This document shows positions 23,427 through 33,190 of a DNA stretch of 64,000 nt, one piece after another. The notes below the pieces were generated by a model, which did no database searches, was not told the origin of the DNA, and saw nothing but the letters and a program-made list of their open reading frames with translations. The position numbers and the translations under genes are program-made. The stretch's first letter is position 1. Each line of letters starts with the position of its first letter. Origin of the DNA: Pleionea sp. CnH1-48 (GTDB lineage Bacteria; Pseudomonadota; Gammaproteobacteria; Enterobacterales; Kangiellaceae); assembly GCF_024124665.1 (NCBI RefSeq), contig NZ_JAMXSB010000015.1, forward strand, positions 62,001 to 126,000, read 5' to 3'.

Positions 23427-24722
23427 ATGACTAACTTCCGTTATTGGGCGGCAGAAATATGGTTTATCTGTATTGTTGCCGTCTTGACCTGCATTATTGG
23501 TTTGTCTATCGGTTATGTAGGCGAATTACTGCTTATTGTCGCTATTACCTATCTTGGTTGGCATTTACGCCAAATTAATCGGTTAAGAGTTTGGTTAACC
23601 GAGTCCAGAAATTTATATCCTCCTGAGTCTATTGGAATTTGGAGTGATATTTTCCACAATATCTATCTACTGCAAAAACGTAACCGTAAAGGACGCAGAC
23701 GCTTAACAAATATTTTAAGCCAGTTTCGTGCATCAACGGCCGCGCTTCCTGATGGGGCAGTTGTTCTCGGTGCATCAGGCGATATTGTCTGGTTTAATCG
23801 TTCGGCAGAAAAGTTATTTGGACTTAATCCAAAACAGGATATTGGACAAAGAATTACAAACTTATTACGTGATCCTCGCTTTGTTAATTTTGAGGAAAGT
23901 GGGCAGTACGATAAACCTGTAGAGATGGTTTCTCCTATAGACGCCAAAATTCATTTGAGTATTCGTATTACACCCTATAATGACTCTCAACGATTGTTGA
24001 TTGCTAGAAATATTACTCAGTTATACATGCTCGAAAAAGTTCGTCAGGATTTCGTCGCTAATGTCTCTCATGAACTTAGAACGCCGTTAACCGTTGTTCA
24101 TGGTTATATGGAAATTATGGATGACAGTCGCGAAACGTTGCCGACTGTTTATCACAAGCCTATTGATCAAATGGCTCAACAGGTATTGCGTATGCGCAGC
24201 TTAGTTGATGATTTATTAACCTTGTCAAAGCTTGATTCCAGCAAAGGTGTAGGCAGAGATAAGCCGGTCAGTATTGAAACTTTATTAAGAAATATTTGTA
24301 AAGAAGCCATCGCATTAAGTGGTGATAAACATAAAATCTCATTTAAAGGTGATTGCGGTAAAAAAGTTCCAGGCAACGAAAAAGAACTGCACAGCGCGTT
24401 TTCAAATCTTGTATTTAATGCCGTCCGTTATACACCTGAAGGTGGCTCTATTGTGATGCGTTGGTATGAAACTGACGACAGCTTAGTGATGAGTGTCACC
24501 GATACGGGCCCTGGCATTGAATCTCAGCACTTGCCTCGTCTTACCGAGCGTTTTTATCGCGTCGATGATGGACGGGCGAGAGATATAGGTGGAACAGGGC
24601 TTGGACTCGCTATTGTTAAGCACATACTTGAGTTGCACGGCGCTGAACTAAAGATCGAAAGTGAAGTAGGAAAAGGCAGCTGTTTTAGCTGTGTTTTCGA
24701 CAAATCCTCTGCACTGATGTAA
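23427..24722 (+). CDS. phoR: Phosphate regulon sensor histidine kinase PhoR
   Basis: 431 residues. Two close N-terminal membrane helices (about 10-47) with almost no periplasmic loop are typical of PhoR, followed by a PAS domain (about 100-200). The HisKA dimerisation domain has the phospho-His in FVANVSHELRTPLT. The ATPase domain has N (SAFSNLVFNAVRYTP), G1 (VTDTGPGI), F (RFYRVDDGRARD) and G2 (GGTGLGLAI) boxes. It controls PhoB by way of PhoU and the Pst transporter. Confidence 0.95.
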   Translation: MTNFRYWAAEIWFICIVAVLTCIIGLSIGYVGELLLIVAITYLGWHLRQINRLRVWLTESRNLYPPESIGIWSDIFHNIYLLQKRNRKGRRRLTNILSQFRASTAALPDGAVVLGASGDIVWFNRSAEKLFGLNPKQDIGQRITNLLRDPRFVNFEESGQYDKPVEMVSPIDAKIHLSIRITPYNDSQRLLIARNITQLYMLEKVRQDFVANVSHELRTPLTVVHGYMEIMDDSRETLPTVYHKPIDQMAQQVLRMRSLVDDLLTLSKLDSSKGVGRDKPVSIETLLRNICKEAIALSGDKHKISFKGDCGKKVPGNEKELHSAFSNLVFNAVRYTPEGGSIVMRWYETDDSLVMSVTDTGPGIESQHLPRLTERFYRVDDGRARDIGGTGLGLAIVKHILELHGAELKIESEVGKGSCFSCVFDKSSALM

Positions 24723-24899
24723 CTAATCAGCGCACATTATTGTAATAATTAGCTGGTATATTAAATTTTTGATTTTAACTTATTGATTTAAAAGAATTTT
24801 AAGTTGTCATAAAATCGAAACATACCGATCATATTATTATAAAAATTGAATAGCAGAATACTCGCTGACAAATTTAAATATCCTTGTGGGAGATGATAG

Positions 24900-25856
24900 A
24901 TGAAACTTTTGAAAAACGTAGCCGTTATTGTTGCTGCATTGGGCGTAAGTGCTGCTTTCGCAGAAGCTAAGGTTGATGAGAAGTTAGATACTTACAAAAA
25001 AACGAGCGGTATCTCTGGTAACCTTTCAAGCGTTGGTTCAGACACTTTAGCTAACTTAATGACTTTGTGGGCAGAAGAGTACAAGCGTGTTTACCCTAAT
25101 GTAAACATTCAGATTCAAGCGGCTGGTTCTTCTACTGCGCCTCCAGCGTTAACTGAAGGTACTTCTAACTTCGGTCCTATGAGCCGTAAGATGAAATCAA
25201 AAGAGTCTGCTGCTTTTGAGAAAAAACACGGTTATAAGCCTGTTCCAATTCGTGTTGCTATCGATGCGTTAGCGGTATACGTAAACAAAGACAACCCTAT
25301 CAAAGGATTGACTATCTCTCAGGTTGACGCGATTTTCTCTTCAACTCGCAAATGTCGTGGTGACAGTGACATTTCTTCTTGGGATCAGTTGGGTCTAGGC
25401 GATTTAGGCGAAATTCAAATGTTTGGCCGTAACTCAGTATCTGGTACTTACGGTTACTTCAAGAAAAAAGCTTTATGTAAAGGCGACTTCAAAAACAGCG
25501 TAAACGAGCAGCCTGGTTCTGCTGCTGTTGTACAGGCTATCAGCCAATCTAAAAACGGTATCGGTTACTCTGGTATTGGTTACAAAACTTCTAGCGTTCG
25601 TACTGTTCCTTTAGCGAAAAAGCCTGGTAAGCCATTCATTGAAGCGAGCACAGAAAACGTATTAAGCGGTAAGTTCCCATTAAGCCGTTACTTGTACGTT
25701 TATGTAAACAAGCACCCTAACAAGCCTCTTCCTCCTTTAGAGCGTGAGTTTGTTAAAATGATTCTTTCTAAGTCTGGTCAGAAAGTTGTAGTTAAAGACG
25801 GCTACGTTCCAGTACCAGCTGAGATTGCAGAAAAAGAACTTGCTAAACTTAAATAA
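24900..25856 (+). CDS. pstS: Phosphate ABC transporter substrate-binding protein PstS
   Basis: 318 residues. Signal peptide [21 protein letters not shown], then [40 protein letters not shown] and [18 protein letters not shown], which supply the phosphate-binding Ser, Thr and Arg positions. GGGAG precedes ATG 24900. It is the last gene of the pst-pho set, 177 bp after phoR, with a possible promoter of its own (a TTGTCATA half-site at 24804-24811). This order, with pstS after phoR, differs from enteric pstSCAB-phoU. Codon use looks strongly biased, as expected for an abundant protein. Confidence 0.95.
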   Translation: MKLLKNVAVIVAALGVSAAFAEAKVDEKLDTYKKTSGISGNLSSVGSDTLANLMTLWAEEYKRVYPNVNIQIQAAGSSTAPPALTEGTSNFGPMSRKMKSKESAAFEKKHGYKPVPIRVAIDALAVYVNKDNPIKGLTISQVDAIFSSTRKCRGDSDISSWDQLGLGDLGEIQMFGRNSVSGTYGYFKKKALCKGDFKNSVNEQPGSAAVVQAISQSKNGIGYSGIGYKTSSVRTVPLAKKPGKPFIEASTENVLSGKFPLSRYLYVYVNKHPNKPLPPLEREFVKMILSKSGQKVVVKDGYVPVPAEIAEKELAKLK

Positions 25857-25871
25857 GTTTATCGCTTGTTA

Positions 25872-25909
25872 AAAAAGCCGCTTAGTTTATAGCTAAGCGG
25901 TTTTTTTTG
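25872..25909 (+). terminator. Intrinsic terminator after pstS
   Basis: Stem CCGCTTAG (25878-25885) and CTAAGCGG (25893-25900), a 7-nt loop, then eight T; an A-tract ahead of the stem may also serve the convergent gene. Confidence 0.92.
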
Positions 25910-25923
25910 TTTAGTAAAAGCTA

Positions 25924-26541
25924 TTACGAATGATCTTGTATAAAGGTTGCAATCGTCTGGGCTGCCAAGTTCATATTATCGGCATAGTCTATTCCAGAGC
26001 GTTTTCGGGGTTTAAGACTATGGTCGCCATCAGGTAACCAGCAAAACTGAATAGTGGTATCAAGCGAATAGCTGGAAACTTCTTCTTTGGTCCCAAAGGT
26101 GTCTCTTTCTCCTTGAGCAATCAGTAAGGGTTTTTCAAACCTGCCTAAATGTTCTGTACGCAGCTTGTCTGGTTTGCCTACTGGATGAAAAGGATAGCCA
26201 AGTACGATGACTCCACGCACTTTAGGATGCTCTGCAACTAAAGTGGCCACCCGACCACCCATAGACTTCCCGCCAATCCAAACATGCTCCGCAGGATGCT
26301 GCTCGATGATAGATTGATATTGTTCGATCAGTTTATCCATCTTCTCTGGTGGGCGTTTTTTGCCTGTGTCGACCTGAGTTTGCATATAGTTAAAGTTAAA
26401 TCGTGCTGTATTAATCCCCTGTTTATTAATAAGTTGGTACATCTCTTCCATAAAATCGGATGCAGAAGAAGCACCGGCACCATGTGCTAAAATCAGTGCT
26501 GGATTGTTGGTAATATTGACTTTGTCTAGGAACTTCATCAC
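25924..26541 (-). CDS. Alpha/beta hydrolase of the KANL3/Tex30-like (dienelactone-hydrolase-related) type
   Basis: 205 residues. LILAHGAGASSASDFM near the start forms the oxyanion region, GGKSMGGRVA (about 95) is the nucleophile elbow with Ser, LIAQGERDTFGT holds the acid Asp and LPDGDHSLKPRK the catalytic His. Small cytoplasmic hydrolases of this kind are widespread; the substrate is unknown. It is convergent with pstS across a terminator. Confidence 0.85.
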   Translation of the reverse strand: MMKFLDKVNITNNPALILAHGAGASSASDFMEEMYQLINKQGINTARFNFNYMQTQVDTGKKRPPEKMDKLIEQYQSIIEQHPAEHVWIGGKSMGGRVATLVAEHPKVRGVIVLGYPFHPVGKPDKLRTEHLGRFEKPLLIAQGERDTFGTKEEVSSYSLDTTIQFCWLPDGDHSLKPRKRSGIDYADNMNLAAQTIATFIQDHS

Positions 26542-26741
26542 ATTTTCTTTTTTGTAATCTCTAAAGTGGTATATAATGAATAAATTATATGCCTATTATC
26601 AGGTATATATGTCCAATTATCAGTCTAAATTTTTGAATTTGGTCAAGAAGTGGCTAAACTAAGGCTGATTGGTCGTAAATTAAGCAGTAGTATCCAGAAA
26701 TGCTTTCAAGGATCAATTTACTCCCAGGAGATTAAGAGGAA

Positions 26742-26954
26742 ATGAGAGTGGTCGCAACTCGAGAAACAGCTCATTTTGCTGTTATTAATGGTGAACAGTG
26801 TTACGTGGGGCCTGAGCGCCGCAAAGATAGACGCCGTTCTAATTGTAACCGTCGTCTGGAGTCGTTGCTGAACGATTTTGGTCTTGATCGACGTATTCGT
26901 ACTGAGCGTCGCAGAAAGTCCACATCGTGGTTGATTATGCACGAAGCCAGCTAG
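26742..26954 (+). CDS. Small Arg-rich protein, unknown
   Basis: 70 residues with two basic clusters, VGPERRKDRRRSNCNRR and DRRIRTERRRKS. CAGGAG and AAGAGGA lie just upstream of ATG 26742. The pattern GPERRxxxRR recurs in small proteins and tails of marine gammaproteobacteria, but I know no function; nucleic acid or membrane binding is possible. It stands alone, with a weak terminator (27165-27192) downstream. Confidence 0.55.
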   Translation: MRVVATRETAHFAVINGEQCYVGPERRKDRRRSNCNRRLESLLNDFGLDRRIRTERRRKSTSWLIMHEAS

Positions 26955-27164
26955 ACTTTTTATTCACGGATCGAATAGAAAATTACTTAAGGATATTTGT
27001 AGATGACACAGGGTATGTGGGCCTGTTTATCTTTACAGTATATTGGTGGCTGACAATTATTTTTATTGTCCAGCAGTGCACTCGTTATCTAATATTGGTT
27101 CCATAAAGATATTTTAGTGTGAATCTTATCTGTTAGGTTTGATGTAATAGCTGATACTGCAAAG

Positions 27165-27192
27165 ATAAGCGGGCCCAATGCTTATTTTTTTG
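27165..27192 (+). terminator. Weak terminator-like hairpin
   Basis: ATAAGC (27165-27170) pairs with GCTTAT (27180-27185) around a 9-nt loop, followed by seven T. Short stem, good T-tract. Confidence 0.4.
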
Positions 27193-27240
27193 TTAACTTT
27201 TTTCTAGGGCTATGAAAGCTCATACTTTAAAATTCGTTTC

Positions 27241-28182
27241 ATGAAAACGAATCCTTCCTATTCAAACTTGGTTGCCCAGTGGCAGCTACCGTCTCCCATT
27301 CAGCAGGTTTCACTGCCTTCGTCCTTATGGGGAGCTTTAACTCACCTATGGATTAAACGTGACGACTTGATACATCCTATTATTTCTGGCAATAAAGCAC
27401 GCAAATTACTCCATGAATTACCTCGAGTAGAAGAAAGCGCTGCTTGTGGTGTTATGTCGATGGGAGGTAATTACTCTAATTTTCTTCATGCTCTTGCTTA
27501 CGCTGCTCAACAGTTAGAATGCAAGGCTGTGGGGATTATTCGAGGTCCTGAACCTAAGGCGTGGGGAGCAACATTAAAAGATCTAAAAGCTTTTAATATG
27601 GAGTGCCGATTTGTTAACCGCGAGGCGTTTAAACAAATGCGTACTCAAGCTGATTATGCAGCAGAGCTTGCGTCTAAAGAGAACCTTTTATGGATACCCG
27701 AAGGCGGTAGCACAGAAGCGGCTATCGAAGGGGTTATCGAATCGGTAGGAGAGCTTAGCATTGAACCCGATTATATTTTTGTTGCCTTAGGAACGGGAAC
27801 TACAGCACTAGGTATTGCTCAAGGTGTTCGACTACGAAGCTGGAACACCCAAGTCATTGCTGTTGCTCCCCTAAAAGGTGCGCAGCAAATAGAAGAAAGC
27901 ATCGCTGCTAAGGCTAGTCAATGCGGGTTTTCGGTGCCCAGCAATTTGACGATTGAACATCGCTTCTGTGGTAAGGGCTTTGGTCGTATCGAGCCAGACT
28001 TGATTGAGCGAATGAGTCACTATCAAACATGCCTGGGTATTCCACTTGAGCCTGTTTATGCTGTTAAAACCCTGGATGCTTTAAGTTTTTATGGAATTAA
28101 TCAGTTAATTCCAAATAGAGCCGAGGTATTGTATTGGCACACGGGAGGAATACAAGGGGCTCGGTCTATTAACTCTGGTTAA
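27241..28182 (+). CDS. PLP-dependent ACC deaminase / D-cysteine desulfhydrase family enzyme
   Basis: 313 residues of fold-type II PLP enzyme. The PLP Lys is in ISGNKARKL (about 50), after LWIKRDDLIHP. SMGGNYSNFLHALAYAA binds the cofactor phosphate side, and the GTGTTALGIAQG loop (about 181-192) holds the PLP phosphate. The family includes D-cysteine desulfhydrase (DcyD) and ACC deaminase; D-cysteine or another D-amino acid is the likelier substrate in this group of bacteria, but sequence alone does not decide. No clear operon partner. Confidence 0.85.
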   Translation: MKTNPSYSNLVAQWQLPSPIQQVSLPSSLWGALTHLWIKRDDLIHPIISGNKARKLLHELPRVEESAACGVMSMGGNYSNFLHALAYAAQQLECKAVGIIRGPEPKAWGATLKDLKAFNMECRFVNREAFKQMRTQADYAAELASKENLLWIPEGGSTEAAIEGVIESVGELSIEPDYIFVALGTGTTALGIAQGVRLRSWNTQVIAVAPLKGAQQIEESIAAKASQCGFSVPSNLTIEHRFCGKGFGRIEPDLIERMSHYQTCLGIPLEPVYAVKTLDALSFYGINQLIPNRAEVLYWHTGGIQGARSINSG

Positions 28183-28357
28183 AATATGTTCTTTTTAAAG
28201 TTTATTGAGCTCCTAAATAGATTGTCACTAAATTGAATCGAGTTCATGTTATTTTATCCATCAAAGGCTTGAAATTTTTCGATAAAATAAAAATAATTCT
28301 GCTTTTATTTGAGCTCGTTATTTCTGCAAGTAAAGATTAGGGTACGGAGAAAAACTA

Positions 28358-29269
28358 ATGATCAATGTCTCTGGGTTGACGCGCTATTTTGATAGTTTTT
28401 GCGCTGTTGACCAATTATCGTTTGATATAAAAGAAGGTGATATTGTCGGCTTTCTAGGGCCGAACGGAGCCGGAAAGTCAACCACTATGAAGATGTTAAC
28501 AGGGTTCCTGGCGCCATCTTCAGGCAGTGTCCTTATTGATAATATTGATATGCTATCAGATCCTGTCGCCGCCAAAAAATTAATTGGCTATCTCCCAGAA
28601 GGAGCTCCGGGATACGACGAAATGATGGTTGTCGATTTTTTACGTTTTATTGGCCAGATCAGAGGGTTCTCTGGTGACGCCTTAACTCAACGAGTTGCAG
28701 AAGTGATTGCCGAAGTGCAATTGCAAGACGTTCTCTATAAACGTATAGATATGCTGTCTAAAGGCTTTAAGCGTCGCGTTGGTATTGCTCAGGCCATTTT
28801 CCACAATCCTAAAATTCTTATTCTTGACGAGCCGACTGATGGCTTGGATCCTAATCAGAAGCATCAGGTTCGGCAGTTGATTCAAGGCATGTCAAAAGAT
28901 CGCATCATTATTGTATCTACGCACATCTTGGAAGAAGTGACCGCCGTTTGTAATCGAGCAATGATTATTGCTCGCGGTAAAAAACTATTTGATGGTACGC
29001 CCAAAGAATTACTTGAGAAGTCCAAGCAGCATAATGCGATTGCTTTGACGCTTGATCAAGCTGTTGACACTTCCGCATTTGATGCCTTGCCAGAAATCAG
29101 TGAAGTGATGCGAACATCCGATAATGAGTGGTTGTTGATTGGAGATGGTCCCAAGGCCTTACATAAAGTAGTTGATGAGTTAAAAAAACAAAGTGTGCAG
29201 CCGCTACATCTTGCCATTGAACAAGGGCAGCTGGATGATGTGTTTAGAATGATGACTGAAGGGAAGTAG
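28358..29269 (+). CDS. ABC transporter ATP-binding protein, GldA-like
   Basis: 303 residues. Walker A GPNGAGKST (about 36-44), signature LSKGFKRRVGIAQ, Walker B ILILDEPTDGLDP and H-loop STHILEEV are intact. The first gene of a four-gene set (ATPase, permease, GldG-type protein, DUF4340 protein) that is widespread in proteobacteria and resembles gliding-motility Gld ABC genes of Bacteroidetes. Six bases before the permease gene. Export of an unknown envelope component is the usual guess. Confidence 0.93.
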   Translation: MINVSGLTRYFDSFCAVDQLSFDIKEGDIVGFLGPNGAGKSTTMKMLTGFLAPSSGSVLIDNIDMLSDPVAAKKLIGYLPEGAPGYDEMMVVDFLRFIGQIRGFSGDALTQRVAEVIAEVQLQDVLYKRIDMLSKGFKRRVGIAQAIFHNPKILILDEPTDGLDPNQKHQVRQLIQGMSKDRIIIVSTHILEEVTAVCNRAMIIARGKKLFDGTPKELLEKSKQHNAIALTLDQAVDTSAFDALPEISEVMRTSDNEWLLIGDGPKALHKVVDELKKQSVQPLHLAIEQGQLDDVFRMMTEGK

Positions 29270-29274
29270 AAATT

Positions 29275-30171
29275 ATGAGTGCGAAGTCAGTCTTATTGCA
29301 GCTATATAAGCGTGAGTTTTTAAGTTATTTTTCCACGCCGTTAGCGATAGTCTTTATTATTATATTTTTGGTTCTTAATGGGTTATTTACTTTTCAGCTA
29401 GGTAACTTTTATCAGCGCGGTCAGGCAGAACTGGATGTGTTTTTCAGTTTCCATCCCTGGCTCTATTTATTCTTGATGCCAGCATTGGCTATGGGGCTGT
29501 GGGCAGAAGAGCGCAAGTCTGGAACCATCGAGCTGCTGCTTACTTTACCCGTTACTATATGGCAGGTGGTATTGGCCAAGTTTTTAGCTGCCTGGTCTAT
29601 TGCTGCTATTGCATTGGCGCTAACTTTTCCTATCTGGATGACAGTTAACTATCTTGGAACACCCGATAATGGAATAATTCTTGCCGGTTATATCGGTAGC
29701 TTTTTGTTGGCTGGAGCTTACCTTGCTGTTGGTGCTTGTATCTCTGCGACGACTCAAAATCAAGTTATTGCTTTTATCATATCGGTTGTGGTGTGTTTTA
29801 TCTTCTTGATTATTGGCTTTCAGCCTTTGCTTGAACTGTTTTCTGACACAGTAGTTTCTGTGTTGCTTAAGTTAATTGTGTCTATTTTAGTCGCATCCGT
29901 TGTGTTACTTATGACTAAGAAAAGTGTACTTTTCTACTTCATTTCTGTGCTTGTCTTGTTCGTTGGCTTGATGCTGTTTCCTGGCATTTTAGGCGGTGAA
30001 AATATTACTCAAGGTTTTGTTGATGCCATTGCATCATTGAGTTTCCTGACACATTTTGATGCTATTACAAAAGGTGTTTTAGATTTGCGAGATGCAATTT
30101 ATTTTATATTAAGCATTGCATTTTGGTTGTTAACATCGGTTATTGTTATCGATATAAAGAAAGCGGATTGA
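29275..30171 (+). CDS. ABC transporter permease, GldF-like
   Basis: 298 residues with six predicted membrane helices. The region LMPALAMGLWAEERKSGTIE (about 66-85) followed by LLLTLPVTIWQVVLAKF is the cytoplasmic coupling segment of ABC-2 type permeases. It pairs with the preceding ATPase, and the next gene starts 9 bp after it. Confidence 0.92.
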   Translation: MSAKSVLLQLYKREFLSYFSTPLAIVFIIIFLVLNGLFTFQLGNFYQRGQAELDVFFSFHPWLYLFLMPALAMGLWAEERKSGTIELLLTLPVTIWQVVLAKFLAAWSIAAIALALTFPIWMTVNYLGTPDNGIILAGYIGSFLLAGAYLAVGACISATTQNQVIAFIISVVVCFIFLIIGFQPLLELFSDTVVSVLLKLIVSILVASVVLLMTKKSVLFYFISVLVLFVGLMLFPGILGGENITQGFVDAIASLSFLTHFDAITKGVLDLRDAIYFILSIAFWLLTSVIVIDIKKAD

Positions 30172-30180
30172 GGTTTGATA

Positions 30181-32043
30181 ATGAATAAAAACAAACTGTT
30201 TTCTCGTTTAGGCTTTGTCCTTCTTGCTGTCACTTTTGTGTCTGCCATTATGATTAATCAGTGGCTATTTAAGGGCGTGCGACTGGACCTCACCGAAAAT
30301 GGTCTCTACAGCGTGTCGGAAGGAACTGAGAACATATTGGTCAGTATCGATGAGCCGATCAATTTATATTTTTTCTTTTCTGAAAAAGCAACTAGCGATG
30401 AACCTGGTATTCGCTCTTATGCCACTCGAGTAAGAGAGTTACTCGAAGAATATCAGAGTCTGTCTTACGATAAAATTCGTCTGCATGTTATTGATCCTGA
30501 GCCTTTCTCGGAAGATGAAGACCGTGCGACTGAGTTTGGCTTACAAGCGGTTGCCAAAAATACGCAAGGGGATGACATTTATTTTGGCTTGGCAGGAACC
30601 AATAGTGTTGATGACAAGCAAGTTATGCCATTTTTTCATCCGGATAAAGAAGCGTTTTTGGAGTACGACATCAGCAAGCTGATTTATCAGTTGAATCAAG
30701 CTAAAAAGCCTAAGATTGGCTTGATTGATGGCGTATCCGCTAATGGCGGGATGGATATGCTGTCTCGACAGCCAAAACCTCGCTGGGTCATTCTGGAGCA
30801 AATGTCACAGCTGTTTGACATACAGGCTCTGGATAAAGACATTGATGCCATTTCGGAAGATATCAATACCCTATTATTGATTCAGCCTAAAGGTCTGACC
30901 GAAAAAGCGATGTACGCTATCGATCAGTTTGTTCTGCGTGGAGGTCGTTTGATTGTCTTTAATGATCCTTCTGCATCCGTTGACAGAGCGCCTGCGAGTC
31001 AACAAAACCCATTCCCTAGAATCCTTCCTGGTCAGGATCTCAACAAGCTGTTTAATGCTTGGGGATTCAATCTTGATATCAATAAAGTGGTTTTAGATAA
31101 CGATGCTGGAATGTTCTTAAATACTGATGGAAGAGCACAAAAGTTTTTATCGATCCTTTCGATGGGCGAAGCCAGAATGGATAAAAGCTCACTGCTTATC
31201 AGCGGGTTGGAGAGCATTAACTTTGATGGCGTGGGAGCAATAGAACCCTTGGATCAAGAAAGTATCTCTATTTCTCCTGTGATCACTTCTAGTCAAAACT
31301 CAATGACTGTTGATAGCGAGCGATTGAGCTTTTTGCCTGATCCTTCTGTGTTGAATAAAGACTTCGTTGCTGATGATAAGCAGTACATCATAGCGGCACA
31401 TATTAAAGGACAGTTTAAATCGGCTTTTGAGAATAGCGTTAGCGAAGAGCAAAAAGAGTCACATCTTTCCACCAGCACAGGAGAGGCTAATATCTTTGTT
31501 GTCGCTGATGTGGATGTACTGTCTGACCGACTGTGGGTTCAAGTTCAGAATGTTTTTGGGCAACAGTTTGCCAGTGCGTTTGCTGATAATGGAGATTTCT
31601 TTTTTAATCTGGTTGATGTCATGTCTGGAAGTTCTGATTTAATTGGTTTGCGAGGACGAGGTCGTTACAGCCGTCCCTTCGAATTGGTTAATAACTTGCG
31701 TTTGCAGGCGGAAGCCCAATTCTTGAGTAAAGAAGAAGAGCTGAAACAACGTTTGGAGGAGACCGAGACACAGCTGGCTGAACTGCAAGCCAGTGTCGAT
31801 GAACAAGGTGCTATGGTGCTGTCTCCAGAGCAAGAAAAAGCAATCGCCGAGTTTCAACAGCAGAAACTGCAAATTAGAAAAGAACTGCGCTTGGTTCAAC
31901 ACCAATTAGCTCGAGATATTGAAGCGCTAGGTAATCAGTTGGCATTCATCAATGCTTTCTTTGTACCAATAGTGTTGGTTGTTCTGGCTTTGGTGTCTAT
32001 GCTGCTTCGTCGTCGACTGCTAACTCAATACAACCGAAAGTAG
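30181..32043 (+). CDS. GldG-family ABC-type auxiliary protein
   Basis: 620 residues from ATG 30181, which has GAGG seven bases upstream; a TTG six bases earlier is less likely. One N-terminal membrane helix (about 10-28), then the GldG-type domain (RLDLTENGLYSVSEGTENIL, FVLRGGRLIVFNDP), a coiled coil (about 515-595, EELKQRLEETETQLAELQAS) and a C-terminal membrane helix (FVPIVLVVLALVSMLL). A periplasmic domain held by two helices would work with the permease. Nine bases before the DUF4340 gene. Confidence 0.9.
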   Translation: MNKNKLFSRLGFVLLAVTFVSAIMINQWLFKGVRLDLTENGLYSVSEGTENILVSIDEPINLYFFFSEKATSDEPGIRSYATRVRELLEEYQSLSYDKIRLHVIDPEPFSEDEDRATEFGLQAVAKNTQGDDIYFGLAGTNSVDDKQVMPFFHPDKEAFLEYDISKLIYQLNQAKKPKIGLIDGVSANGGMDMLSRQPKPRWVILEQMSQLFDIQALDKDIDAISEDINTLLLIQPKGLTEKAMYAIDQFVLRGGRLIVFNDPSASVDRAPASQQNPFPRILPGQDLNKLFNAWGFNLDINKVVLDNDAGMFLNTDGRAQKFLSILSMGEARMDKSSLLISGLESINFDGVGAIEPLDQESISISPVITSSQNSMTVDSERLSFLPDPSVLNKDFVADDKQYIIAAHIKGQFKSAFENSVSEEQKESHLSTSTGEANIFVVADVDVLSDRLWVQVQNVFGQQFASAFADNGDFFFNLVDVMSGSSDLIGLRGRGRYSRPFELVNNLRLQAEAQFLSKEEELKQRLEETETQLAELQASVDEQGAMVLSPEQEKAIAEFQQQKLQIRKELRLVQHQLARDIEALGNQLAFINAFFVPIVLVVLALVSMLLRRRLLTQYNRK

Positions 32044-32051
32044 AGGTCTTT

Positions 32052-33077
32052 ATGTTACAAAGTAAGCAATTTTCTATAGGACTGATTCTGGTTGTTTTGA
32101 TAACGATTGCTGCTATTAGTGTTCAAATAACATCTGATAGTAGCACTGAGTTTAAGCCTAATCAGTTGCTTTTTCCTGAGCTTGGAAGTGTGATTGAGCA
32201 AGTGGATGAAGTGTTCATTCGTGATGATGAAATCACCATCCAGATTGAGAGAAAGGACAATGCCTGGGGCATGCCAGAGAAAGCCATGTATCCGATTAAC
32301 TATGATAAGTTAAAAAGTATTATGTCTGCTCTTAAGGATGCTCATCTATTAGAAACCAAAACCGCTAATAGAGATAAGTATCATCGATTAAAAGTAGCGG
32401 ATATTGGGCAGGAGGGCAGTGGTATCTTGTTGGAATTACGTCATCAAGGTAAAGCCGTAGCGAGCCTTATTGTGGGTGATTCAAGCAAGGGACTTTCTGG
32501 GCAGTATGTAAGAAAGCCTGGCGAAGCTCAAAGTTATCTTGTTGATAAGAGTCTGGATATCAGCGCTCAAAAAACTGACTGGCTCAATGTGAAGATTCTA
32601 GACTATAAGCAAGCGGATATCCGTTCAATGGAGCGAGCGGAAGGAGCTAAGCAGTACATTTTATCGCGTGAAACAGCAACTGACACTTTCACGCTATCTC
32701 CTCAATTAAAAGAAAATGAAAAATTAGGTGAAGAATATAAGCTTAATGGTGTTGTGTCAGTATTGTCTGGCTTTGAGTTAAAGGATGTTTTTGCTTCACA
32801 GAATACGGTATCTCCTGGCAGTGTTGTTCGTTCAAACGTTTCGGTCTATGAAACCTTTGATGGTTTAAAGATACGTTTGACCTACCAAAAAACTAACGAA
32901 GATCGTCACTTTGTTACCGTTTCTACTGAAGCTAATGCGAATGCAGAAAGTGCCGTTAAGGAAACTTCTGAATCGTTGAATAAATCGCTGTCTCCCTGGG
33001 TATTCGAAATATCGGCTTTCAATGGTGATGAGTTGGCGAGAACACGGGGTGATTTAGTTACGGTGCTTTCTCCTTAA
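32052..33077 (+). CDS. DUF4340 domain protein of the Gld-type ABC cluster
   Basis: 341 residues. One N-terminal membrane helix (about 8-25) and a periplasmic DUF4340 region with repeated sandwich-like units (VFIRDDEITIQIERKDNAWG, then YPINYDKLKSIMSAL). This protein is nearly always the last gene of the set and is thought to sit at the membrane with the GldG-like protein. It ends before a hairpin shared with a convergent gene. Confidence 0.9.
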   Translation: MLQSKQFSIGLILVVLITIAAISVQITSDSSTEFKPNQLLFPELGSVIEQVDEVFIRDDEITIQIERKDNAWGMPEKAMYPINYDKLKSIMSALKDAHLLETKTANRDKYHRLKVADIGQEGSGILLELRHQGKAVASLIVGDSSKGLSGQYVRKPGEAQSYLVDKSLDISAQKTDWLNVKILDYKQADIRSMERAEGAKQYILSRETATDTFTLSPQLKENEKLGEEYKLNGVVSVLSGFELKDVFASQNTVSPGSVVRSNVSVYETFDGLKIRLTYQKTNEDRHFVTVSTEANANAESAVKETSESLNKSLSPWVFEISAFNGDELARTRGDLVTVLSP

Positions 33078-33141
33078 CTTCTTGGTTTTTTGGACTCTAA
33101 ATTAGCTAGTAAGGACAGCGTTAGTTCCTAATACTAATAAG

Positions 33142-33174
33142 ACAGCCACTCAGCTTTGGGGCAAGAGTGGCTGT
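33142..33174. terminator. Convergent hairpin
   Basis: A perfect 10-bp stem ACAGCCACTC (33142-33151) and GAGTGGCTGT (33165-33174) with a 13-nt loop lies between two convergent genes. It has no T-tract, so it may be a 3'-end stabiliser rather than a terminator by itself. Confidence 0.5.
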
Positions 33175-33190
33175 GATGTAAAATGTTTTA

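Noticed and set aside
24804-24822. Full Pho box before pstS
   Set aside because: Only one half (TTGTCATA) fits; no second repeat at 11-bp spacing either side, so I note a half-site only.
27003-27053. 16-codon ORF after the Arg-rich gene with an AAGGA-like site
   Set aside because: Very short and without any further support.
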